Assembly (NCBI GenBank): GCA_964443785.1
Contig: CAYUER010000005.1
Location: 1-46,730 of the forward strand
Length of the DNA stretch: 46,730 nucleotides
Direction: 5' to 3'
Source of the DNA: CALMZN01 sp964443785
GTDB taxonomy: Bacteria > Patescibacteriota > Patescibacteriia > UBA1558 > GWA2-36-10
Shown one piece after another: positions 8,329 to 16,400 of the stretch. A program made the position numbers and the translations under genes. How positions within the stretch are numbered: the stretch's first letter is position 1; each line of letters begins with the position of its first letter. The notes beneath the pieces were generated by a model. It searched no databases. It saw nothing but the letters and a program-made list of their open reading frames with translations, and was not told the origin of the DNA.

Positions 8329-9009
8329 TTATAATAAATAACGACCGTGAGCTTGATCACTGATCACATAGCCGTGGTCCAAAGTGACTACTCTACTTTT
8401 TAGATTGTTGACTACATCACGATTGTGAGTGACCAACAATACAGTAGTGCCCATGCTGTTAATTTTTTTTAATAAATCAATAATATCCCGAGTATTAATA
8501 GAATCAAGATTGCCAGTAGGCTCATCAGCCACTAACAATTTTGGCTTGTGTACCAAACTGCGTCCGATAGCCACTCTTTGCTGTTCACCGCCTGAAAGCT
8601 GTCTAGGATAACGATCACCTTTGTCTTTGAGGCCGACCAAAGCAAGCATTTGCTCTACTATCTTGTGAATATCTTTTGGTTTGTAGCCACAGACTTGTAA
8701 AGCAAAAGCAATATTTTCATAAGCTGTTTTTTTGGGTAAGAGCTTATAATCCTGAAAGATGATACCCAATTGACGTCGCAAAGTGGGTATTTCATAATCT
8801 TTGATATGAGTGATATCCCAACCGCCAATGATAACTTGTCCTGATGTCGGCTTTTCTTCAGCAATGATCACCTTGATCAAAGTAGATTTGCCACTACCAC
8901 TCTGTCCGACAATAGAGACAAACTCCCCTGGCATTACTTTGAGGCTAATATCCTTGAGAGCTGGAATATTTTTTTTATAAGTTTTGGAGAGATTTTTTAT
9001 CTCAATCAT
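8329..9009 (-). CDS. ftsE: Cell division ATP-binding protein FtsE
   Basis: FtsE is the cytoplasmic ATPase that drives FtsX. The 226-residue protein carries a complete ABC ATPase core: Walker A GQSGSGKST (about 35-43), Q-loop IIFQDYKLLP, signature LSGGEQQRVAIGR, Walker B LLVADEPTGNLD and the H-loop VTHNRD. Length and motifs fit FtsE better than general LolD-type ATPases, and ftsX directly downstream settles the call. Its ATG overlaps the stop of the RlpA-like gene by four bases (ATGA), implying translational coupling in the operon ftsB-foldase-rlpA-ftsE-ftsX. Confidence 0.95.
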   Translation of the reverse strand: MIEIKNLSKTYKKNIPALKDISLKVMPGEFVSIVGQSGSGKSTLIKVIIAEEKPTSGQVIIGGWDITHIKDYEIPTLRRQLGIIFQDYKLLPKKTAYENIAFALQVCGYKPKDIHKIVEQMLALVGLKDKGDRYPRQLSGGEQQRVAIGRSLVHKPKLLVADEPTGNLDSINTRDIIDLLKKINSMGTTVLLVTHNRDVVNNLKSRVVTLDHGYVISDQAHGRYLL

Positions 9010-9962
9010 AGTGGTTCAACTTTTACATATATTAAGCCTGCGCCCAATGAGGCAATCTGTTTAAAAGCAAATTTATCAAGATCTACCAAGCGACCAGTCC
9101 TAGACTCCGGACCATAATCATTGACTGTGATGATGATAGATTTACCAGTCAGCAGTCGAGTGATTTTTAGCTTAGTGCCCTTTGGATAATGACGAGAAGC
9201 TGCGTATAGACCATTTTTGTAGCCAAAGCTACGATAGCGTGATTGATCATAAAAGCTTGCTATGCCGTCATGAGTAGTGATATCTTCAAAAATAGCTACA
9301 TAAAAAGGTTCTGTGATTTTAGTAAAAGATTTTTTGATAAATTTTTCTTCAACATTATTGTAGCCGTCTTCGATCTTGGTCCAAGTACCGACAGCCGGAT
9401 TGTACTGAAAAATCTGCTTGTGACTATCACTATCAATATTATAATAAAATTGAGCAGTAAAGTCACTTTTTTGAGCATCCACTTTATACACTTTGGAAAT
9501 CAAATTTAAATTTTCTGGTAAACTATACTCCAAATATTCACTAATGGTAAAAAATTCTGGTGCTAAATTGATTTTTAAATCTATAGGCTCCAGCGTATTT
9601 TGATTGGGATCTTTTTTCAAAAAAATCTTACTAGCCTTGATTGTAGTATTGTTTAATTGCTGCCAATTGTTCTGATCCAAACTAAAAAGCCAGCTATCAT
9701 GGGAAGTCAAAATAAAACTAGGCAAAGAATTTGAAGGGTATAGACCCAATTCAAAAATATCCCCTGCCAATGGCTGCCAATCTACCACCCACTGACTAAT
9801 ATTTTTATCCCAATCGACTAAGGTCAGGTTCAAATTACCCAGTGATATTTTACGGAAAAAATCAGTGTTAATCACTTCAACGCTAGCGCTAGCCGATGAG
9901 GCCAAGGCGCTAAAAAATATAGCAATAATGAAATATTTTAATTTATTTTTTATTTGTACCAT
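9006..9962 (-). CDS. Exported RlpA-like double-psi beta-barrel protein
   Basis: 318 residues with a signal peptide (about 1-27, ending ASSASA). The middle (30-225) is beta-rich and unassigned. The C-terminal 86 residues (233-318) match the RlpA double-psi beta-barrel: GIASFYD, AASRHYPKGTKLKITRLLTGK, then VNDYGPESRTGRLVDLDKFAF with the conserved Asp-containing NDYGP. RlpA proteins are septal peptidoglycan-binding lytic transglycosylases in some bacteria. Placement directly upstream of ftsEX, which controls peptidoglycan hydrolases, strongly suggests a septal wall-remodelling role. Whether this form has lytic activity cannot be told from sequence alone. Confidence 0.85.
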   Translation of the reverse strand: MVQIKNKLKYFIIAIFFSALASSASASVEVINTDFFRKISLGNLNLTLVDWDKNISQWVVDWQPLAGDIFELGLYPSNSLPSFILTSHDSWLFSLDQNNWQQLNNTTIKASKIFLKKDPNQNTLEPIDLKINLAPEFFTISEYLEYSLPENLNLISKVYKVDAQKSDFTAQFYYNIDSDSHKQIFQYNPAVGTWTKIEDGYNNVEEKFIKKSFTKITEPFYVAIFEDITTHDGIASFYDQSRYRSFGYKNGLYAASRHYPKGTKLKITRLLTGKSIIITVNDYGPESRTGRLVDLDKFAFKQIASLGAGLIYVKVEPL

Positions 9963-10876
9963 TTGTTTATCTGAGAATTATTTTTCCAATCAGCATAAAA
10001 ATCTTCCATACTCTTAGCACGAATTGCTATGCCTCTGAGCTCCTTAATTTCTTTTTGCGTGGCATCATCCACACTAGTCCCCTTGAGTAGCCAAATTACA
10101 TAATAGCCAGGATTACCTGGTAGCACCATGATCTTGCTATACTCACCGGCTTTCAGAGCTTGGATTGGCTCACCAAATTCACCTAGCTCCTCAACACTGA
10201 CAAACATACTGTCATTGACATAGGTCATATCATCAGAAAATTCTTGAGCTACATCTTCAAATTTTTGATGATCATCCACCAAAGCTTTGTAGGCATTTTG
10301 AGCTTTTTGCATACCTTCTAAATCATTAAAGTTATCCAAAAGATATTTATAAACTCGAGCCTCTATTATAGATGGTTTGATGACAAATTTTTTGTACTGA
10401 CCAAAATCAATGCCGGCATTTTTCAAGCTTTGCTCCAAGTCCTCTTTGCCACCAATGCTAGTATAAAAATCCTCAAAATCTTGGTCTGATATCTGTACTT
10501 TATTATTGGTCGCCAAATTATCCACCCAAGCCTGCCTCAATACCTTATCCCAAGCAATATCCTTCATTTGCTCTTCGCTCATATTCAACTCTTCACCCTT
10601 GGTTTTTGCTTGTTTACGCAGATAATCAAAGGCAAATTGCTCATCAGACAAATAAGTAGCTAGGCTGATATTTATTTTTTTGTTGCCCGTCCAAACATTA
10701 CCAGCATTGAGTCTATAAACCTTGGCAAAGAAAAAAGCGGTATCTTGATTGAATTTACCAGCATAAACCATCCGTATAGACCACCACTGACTCGCAATCA
10801 ATAAACCCAGGATAATAACCACAAAAATAATAATCCTCTTTTTGGCACTAAAAATTTTTACACTAATTTTTTTCAT
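9950..10876 (-). CDS. Membrane-anchored parvulin-like peptidyl-prolyl isomerase / foldase
   Basis: 308 residues. A basic N-terminus and membrane helix (about 14-33) anchor the protein with the rest outside. Residues about 60-195 resemble the helical SurA/PrsA N-terminal chaperone region (SLATYLSDEQFAFDYLRKQ, ISDQDFEDFYTSIGGKEDLEQSL). Residues about 200-285 are parvulin-like (KFEDVAQEFSDD, GEFGEPIQALKAGEYSKIM, GYYVIWL), although the catalytic His/Cys pattern is not clearly intact, so it may act mainly as a chaperone. It overlaps the RlpA-like gene by 13 bases and the FtsB-like gene by 4 bases, so it belongs to the division operon and may fold exported division proteins. Confidence 0.8.
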   Translation of the reverse strand: MKKISVKIFSAKKRIIIFVVIILGLLIASQWWSIRMVYAGKFNQDTAFFFAKVYRLNAGNVWTGNKKINISLATYLSDEQFAFDYLRKQAKTKGEELNMSEEQMKDIAWDKVLRQAWVDNLATNNKVQISDQDFEDFYTSIGGKEDLEQSLKNAGIDFGQYKKFVIKPSIIEARVYKYLLDNFNDLEGMQKAQNAYKALVDDHQKFEDVAQEFSDDMTYVNDSMFVSVEELGEFGEPIQALKAGEYSKIMVLPGNPGYYVIWLLKGTSVDDATQKEIKELRGIAIRAKSMEDFYADWKNNSQINKWYK

Positions 10877-11256
10877 TTAAAAAAATAATTAAACCACTTA
10901 ATATAATTTGAATCTTCTTTGTTGGCATCTACCTTAGCATAGGTATCCGTACTAGATGTAAAATTAATTTGTTTTTCACCAGGTTTGACTAGATTGAGCT
11001 TGGTCCTAGCCTCTTTTTCTATGTATTGATCAGTTTTGAGATAAGCTATCATATTTTCAATCTTGCCTGACTTACTCTCTAGATCACCCAGTTGATTTTC
11101 TAAAGCTGTTATTTCTTTATTTATTTCATAACGGACAATGGCCTCTTTCACTACCTTTGTCAAAGATAAAATCAATAAAACAACCAAAATAATATTGACA
11201 AATCTAGACTCAAAAAAAGCCTTAGTTGAATATTTTTTCTTATTGTATCCAAGCAT
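10873..11256 (-). CDS. FtsB/DivIC-like septum formation initiator protein
   Basis: 127 residues with the bitopic layout of FtsB/DivIC: short basic cytoplasmic tail, one membrane helix (about 18-36, VNIILVVLLILSLTKVV), a coiled coil (about 45-80, INKEITALENQLGDLESKSGKIENMIAYL) and a small C-terminal domain (YIEKEARTKLNLVKPGEKQI) typical of the family. FtsB-type proteins form a complex with FtsL and FtsQ that activates septal peptidoglycan synthesis. It is the first gene of the operon leading to ftsEX, which supports the assignment. FtsL is not visible here. Confidence 0.85.
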   Translation of the reverse strand: MLGYNKKKYSTKAFFESRFVNIILVVLLILSLTKVVKEAIVRYEINKEITALENQLGDLESKSGKIENMIAYLKTDQYIEKEARTKLNLVKPGEKQINFTSSTDTYAKVDANKEDSNYIKWFNYFFK

Positions 11257-11279
11257 TTTGACAAAAAATCATTGAGCTA

Positions 11280-11308
11280 ATTATAACACAAAGCTATTAT
11301 TTTTCCAA
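11280..11308 (-). promoter_or_regulatory. Predicted promoter for the ftsB-like/ftsEX operon
   Basis: On the minus strand: TTGGAA, a 17-base spacer and TATAAT with an upstream TG (extended -10). It lies about 25 bases before the start codon at 11256. Confidence 0.65.
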
Positions 11309-11333
11309 AAATCTTTTCTAGTGGCAAAAAAAA

Positions 11334-11342
11334 TGCTATAAT
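11334..11342 (+). promoter_or_regulatory. Predicted extended -10 promoter for the CorA-family gene
   Basis: TGCTATAAT is an extended -10 element; the -35 region is weak, as usual for that class. It lies about 70 bases before the start at 11415 and is divergent from the division-operon promoter. Confidence 0.55.
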
Positions 11343-11414
11343 TCACTATGTGAAGTAAATACGCTACCTAATATCAGCATCAAAAAATATTTAGCTGAAA
11401 ATAAAAATAAAAAA

Positions 11415-12335
11415 ATGGCGATCAATCAAATAAAAACTAAAAGGGTGACTTGGCTACACGTCACTAAACCAACTCCTGCTGACATAGATGCTCTGCGCAA
11501 AGAGTTTCAATTCCACCCACTGGATCTTGAGGACTGCATTGGCCGTGTCCAGCGACCACAAATCAGTGAATATCCGCATTATATATTTTTTATTTTGACA
11601 TTTCCTTTTTATGACCGCAAAAATAAAGTCATAGAATCCAGTGAAATTGATTTTTTTATTGGGCCAAAATATTTAGTGACCATTAGCGATGGACTGACCC
11701 AGGTGGTTGATAATTTTTTTCATGACATGCAAAAAAATGATTATAGCCAAGATCAATATATGCAAAGTCATCCGGTATTTTTACTATACGAAATACTGCA
11801 TCGTCTCCAAAACTATACTATGCCTATGCTCGATCACGTCAATCAAGACATCGAAGAAATGGAACATAATATTTTTGCCGGTAAAGAAAAATTGGTAGCC
11901 AGAGAAATTTTGAACATCAAAAGAAACATTGTTAATCTCCGCAAAATAATGCAAGCCCACAAAAATATTATCAAAAAACTAATGGGCAGTCGCACCAAAG
12001 TATTTATGCCAGATAATACTGAAATATATTTTTCCAATATCTTGGATCGCACCAAAGATATCTGGGATATCCTGGAAACCCAAAAAGAAAATATTTCTGC
12101 TTTTCATGAAGCCAATGAATCATTGCTATCCTACAAGCTCAATGAAGTCATCAAGGTCCTCACTATCATATCGGTAGTTTTGATGCCAGCTAATCTATTG
12201 GCCGTCATATTTGGCATGCGCACAGACTCGACCCCTATCATTGGCCTACATTTAGATTTTTATATTGTCATATCAATCATGGCTGTAGTCATGCTGAGTT
12301 TGCTAGTCATTTTCAAGAAAAAAGATTGGCTCTAA
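11415..12335 (+). CDS. CorA-family divalent cation transporter with GMR in place of GMN
   Basis: 306 residues with CorA architecture: cytoplasmic alpha/beta domain (1-140), long stalk helices (about 140-245) and two C-terminal membrane helices (about 245-266 and 281-300), ending in a basic tail (KKKDWL). CorA proteins form pentameric channels for Mg2+, Co2+ or Ni2+. The family signature at the end of the first membrane helix is normally GMN; here residues 267-269 read GMR (LLAVIFGMRTDSTPI). The Asn forms the ion-selectivity ring, so a bulky cation at that place should alter conductance or selectivity. The fold assignment is firm; ion specificity is open. It is followed by its own terminator. 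Confidence 0.88.
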   Translation: MAINQIKTKRVTWLHVTKPTPADIDALRKEFQFHPLDLEDCIGRVQRPQISEYPHYIFFILTFPFYDRKNKVIESSEIDFFIGPKYLVTISDGLTQVVDNFFHDMQKNDYSQDQYMQSHPVFLLYEILHRLQNYTMPMLDHVNQDIEEMEHNIFAGKEKLVAREILNIKRNIVNLRKIMQAHKNIIKKLMGSRTKVFMPDNTEIYFSNILDRTKDIWDILETQKENISAFHEANESLLSYKLNEVIKVLTIISVVLMPANLLAVIFGMRTDSTPIIGLHLDFYIVISIMAVVMLSLLVIFKKKDWL

Positions 12336-12368
12336 ATATTGCCAATAATGCTTTTATCTGCTATAAAT

Positions 12369-12397
12369 AATCCTAAACTCCTCTTTTAGGATTTTTA
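12369..12397 (+). terminator. Rho-independent terminator after the CorA-family gene
   Basis: AATCCTAAA (12369-12377) pairs with TTTAGGATT (12385-12393), followed by T residues. The downstream dus ATG is at 12401, and the only Shine-Dalgarno-like sequence of dus (AGGA, 12388-12391) lies in the 3' arm of this hairpin. Confidence 0.8.
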
Positions 12398-12400
12398 TAT

Positions 12401-13372
12401 ATGTCTAATTTTTGGCAAAAATTGAATAAACCCATTATCACTAGCACGCCAATGGCCGGCATCACTGATTCTGCTTGGCGACAATTGTGCAAAAAATGGG
12501 GAGCCGATGTGGTCTACACTGAATTTGTCTCAGTGGATGCCCTGTATTATGATAGCAAAAAAACCCTCAAAATGCTGGAATACAAAGCCCAAGAACAACC
12601 GGTCATTGCCCAAATTTTTGGCAAAAGAAGCGAGCTCTATCCCAAGGCTGCCAAATTGATAGAGCAATTGGGCTTTGCGGGAGTAGATATCAATTTTGGT
12701 TGTCCAGCCAAAAAAGTAGCTGGCCACGGTGGGGGTATCTGCCTACTCCGCGATATGGAAACTGTGAAAAAAATTGTAGCCAATACTATAGAAGCAGTCA
12801 CTATACCGGTTTCTATAAAAAGTCGCGTCGGCCTCAATGCTATCACCGGTGCACCAGAAAAAGGTAAAATCACTGCCTTGGATTTATTAAGCGCCTTAGA
12901 AGAATACCCCCTAGCAGCTGTCATCATACATGGCCGAAGCTATGAAATACCTTTTACCGGACCAGTGGACTTGGAAATGCTCAAAATTTTACGCGAAAAA
13001 TTTACCAAAGGCATTTTTCTGATCAATGGGTCATTCCAAACTATCGAATCAGTAGTTAAAGATCTAGAATACACCAAAGCTGACGGCATTGCTTTGGCTA
13101 GATCACTCTATGGCCGACCTTGGCTTTTTAAACAAATCAAAGATTATATCAATACTGGTAAATATACGGAAATAACTTGGCCAGAAATAAAAGCTACCGC
13201 CATTGAACATGCTCATCTCCTATATGAAAACAAGGGTTCAAAAGGGTTTCAAGAAATGCGCAAACATCTCTTGTTCTATGTCAAAGGACACCCTCAGGCA
13301 TCTGACCTGAGATACAATCTTGTCCGTGTCAGCACGCCCCAAGAAGTAGAAAAAATATTTGCGGAATTATAA
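12401..13372 (+). CDS. tRNA-dihydrouridine synthase
   Basis: An FMN enzyme that reduces specific uridines in the tRNA D-loop to dihydrouridine. The 323-residue TIM barrel begins with the typical STPMAGITDSAWRQLCKKWGAD, has VIAQIFG at the second strand, and the catalytic Cys101 in VDINFGCPAKKV. SIKSRVGL and VIIHGRS provide FMN and tRNA contacts, and the C-terminal helical domain contains the RNA-binding KHLLFYVKGHP. It is most like DusB-type bacterial enzymes, but subgroup specificity is not certain. It begins four bases after the CorA terminator and ends at a strong bidirectional terminator, so the two genes may be one read-through unit. Confidence 0.92.
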   Translation: MSNFWQKLNKPIITSTPMAGITDSAWRQLCKKWGADVVYTEFVSVDALYYDSKKTLKMLEYKAQEQPVIAQIFGKRSELYPKAAKLIEQLGFAGVDINFGCPAKKVAGHGGGICLLRDMETVKKIVANTIEAVTIPVSIKSRVGLNAITGAPEKGKITALDLLSALEEYPLAAVIIHGRSYEIPFTGPVDLEMLKILREKFTKGIFLINGSFQTIESVVKDLEYTKADGIALARSLYGRPWLFKQIKDYINTGKYTEITWPEIKATAIEHAHLLYENKGSKGFQEMRKHLLFYVKGHPQASDLRYNLVRVSTPQEVEKIFAEL

Positions 13373-13396
13373 AAACCTCGACTAGTCGAGGTTTTT
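13371..13396. terminator. Bidirectional rho-independent terminator
   Basis: A perfect 26-base palindrome, AAAAACCTCGACT followed by its exact complement, gives a GC-cored stem with A tract on one side and T tract on the other. It ends both the plus-strand dus gene and the minus-strand 1474-residue gene that converge here. Confidence 0.92.
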
Positions 13397-13403
13397 ATAA
13401 TTA

Positions 13404-16400
13404 TTATTTTTGACCTAAAGCTTTGGGATCAAAATTGTCCCGACGAAAAGCTGCCCGCAAAGAAGCATCATCAAGCTTGATAGCATCAATTTTAAAATCA
13501 CCATTGGCATCAACCAAAAAATGATCAGAACGAAATGGCCACACTCCGCCATGGACTTTTTGGATATTAAAATAATCATTGCCTATACGCGCTGGCATCC
13601 AGCGATCAGCTGGCATATCTTTGACCTTATCAAAGCTATCAAGAGCCGATTTTTCAAAGGCCTGCATATTTTTTATGATAATATCTGGATCACTAGCATC
13701 AAATTGACCAGATGACAAGTCTATCTTTTCACCACTACGCATAGCATTTAAAAATACTCGGATTTTATCTTCAGACCAACCATTGTCCCTGGCATAATCA
13801 GAAACTAAATCACCAGTTTGCGCTTGATCCTCACCCTTGACCACTGCCGACACCAAATCTGGCAAATGACCAGAATTTTTGGCCGCCTCATAAACATCGC
13901 GAGTATAAGCACCACCATTATTGATAAAATCTTCAGCTTTTTGATCGGCAATAGTTGCGGTGGCTATTTCTGGAGTAGTAGACGCAGCTGACTCAAGAGG
14001 AGAAACGCTCTCGGTATTTTCTACTGACAAAATATTTTTTTCTGTCAAAAATTGATTCAGCTCACCGACACTCATCTCTTGGGTATGTCCATCAGGAAAA
14101 ACAATATTTGGTCGGGCATCTCTATCCCAATCATAAACTCGGTAGACATCTGATCCTGATTTGATCTCTAAAAATTGATCGCCAGTCTTGGGGTCAATAG
14201 CTAAATTATGCTCAACACTATCACCAAATTTTTGCTCAGCAGCCAAATCAGCAACATTGCTATCAGGGAGGTGTCCAGCTGCTACACCAGAAGCAGCCTC
14301 AAAGCTCAAAACTGGCTTACCATCAACTAGCTCAATTTTTACTTGATCACCATCATGCACCAAGTCAGCTAGATTGCCGCCCTGCTCTTGATTGAGACGC
14401 TGTACCACATTGGCTGTTTGATTTTCAGCCCACTTTGACAAAGCATCATGATCATTGAGATCACCAGTGTAGCCGAGTTCTTTGGGGTGATCTTCGAAAA
14501 TCTGATGTGTAGAGCGCCAAATAGAATCCGAGCCACTCACTTTTGATGAATCAATCACATCTGCAAAAGAGCTAGGCGTCTTTACCTCTGGTGATGGTGA
14601 TGGTGGTGGAGGTGTTGGCTCAGTTTCTCCATTGGGAGTCGACGATTTTTCTACTGCTTCTTTTTTACCAAACAATTCACCAGCTGCCCAAGCTAAAGCT
14701 CCGCCAACTGCTGCACCACCAATAGTCGCTAATAATTTTCTCTTCTTTATTTTACTACCAATACGCTGTAAATCATCTTCTACTTGTTGGGCTCTACTAT
14801 CAGTACGATCACTAATAGTGGATAATAATTTATTAAGAGACTCTTGATTGGCTAATTCTATCTTTTGCACTTGATGAATAAAATTTTCTGCCCTACTCTT
14901 GAGTAGTGGATCGCTATCTAGTAATCCTAAATCTAGCTTGCTTTGAACAAAAACACTATCTTTTTTAAGTTGCTCGATGGCATCACTAGGGAATTCTATA
15001 TCCTTGATTACTTTTTCACTTTCTTCGAGCATTTTCACTATCTCTGCCAAAGCTTTTTTCTGATCACGCTGCTCCATCCATTCACCTACCTTGTAGCCAA
15101 GGCCACCGCCAGCTACAGCACCCAAAGCGACCCGAGCGATACCAGAAGTCCTAATAGCTGCACCAACAGCCGTACCAATACCCAAGCTCATTAAATCATA
15201 CTTTGATTTTTGCCAGAGACTCTCTTCTTCCTTATTCATGCCCTCTGGCTTCTGACCCGTACTATATAAATTATATTTTTCAATCAACTGATACAAAGCT
15301 GGCTTAGATTGCCTGATTTCTTCCAATCTGCGACGAGCTAAATTTTCTCCCCTTTCATGTTGAGCTAGAGTCAGAGACATGGTCAAGGCCATGTTTTGTT
15401 GTTGCTCTGGACTAAGATCTGGATTTTCAGCTCGCACTTTGGTCAAAGCATTTAAGTACAACTCTTTTTCTACATCCCTAAATCTAGCATCCAAAACTGT
15501 TTTTTCTTTGGTGCCGTCTGCTTGTTCATAGGCACGCAAAGCCTCTAGTGCTCGTCCACTAGTTTGCTCACGCAAGGTATTGGCAATATGGCCACTCAAT
15601 TGCCTGCGTAGATTTTCCAAATTATCCGCTGTAAAAATGCTTGCCAAAACTTCTGCTTTTTTTCTATCTAGCTCAGCTTGCGCATCTATTTTTTCTCTTT
15701 CTTTGACGCTATCAGGAGTAGTTTCGGCGCGAGTTTTGTCTATCTTGCGCAAAATCAAGCGCAAGCCACTCATACCAAGAGCAGTAGCAGCTACACCAAT
15801 ACCACCAGTAGCCAAACCCAAACCACTGACAGCCAAAGAAGCTCCGCCCATAATCAACATATTTTTGGCAATTTTGCGAGCCACAGCTGCTCTTTGTCCT
15901 TTTTGCGCACCCAAAACCTGATCAATCAAACCACCATCGAGCTGACGCTGAGCTTCTAAAGTGATAGTCCGCTCTAAGACCTGATTGACTGATTCGGCAA
16001 TTTGCTTGAGTAATTCTTCATTGACTACCTCAGCTTTTTTCTGATCAGTTAAAACTTCTTGTATTTTAGCCTGATAAAAAGCATTAATTTTACTTTGATC
16101 ACCAGCTTTCATCAAGATTTGCAAGGTCTGCATGTCCTCTGGTGTCAATTTCTCCCAAATAGCTTTGGGATCAATATCTAGGTAGCCCAAATCTTTTTCT
16201 AATTTTTCTACAGTTGACTGGGCTTCATCTAGAATATCTTTTTTATTGCTTTTTTTAAATTTCTTATAATCCTCCGGGTACAAATCAGCAAATTCTTTTA
16301 GAACATCAGGTAAAATAGCTGCATAATTTTCGTCAGTTGAGAAACTAATAATTTTATCTTCCGTAATATTACCGTCTTTATCTTTCAAGCGTAAGGTCTC

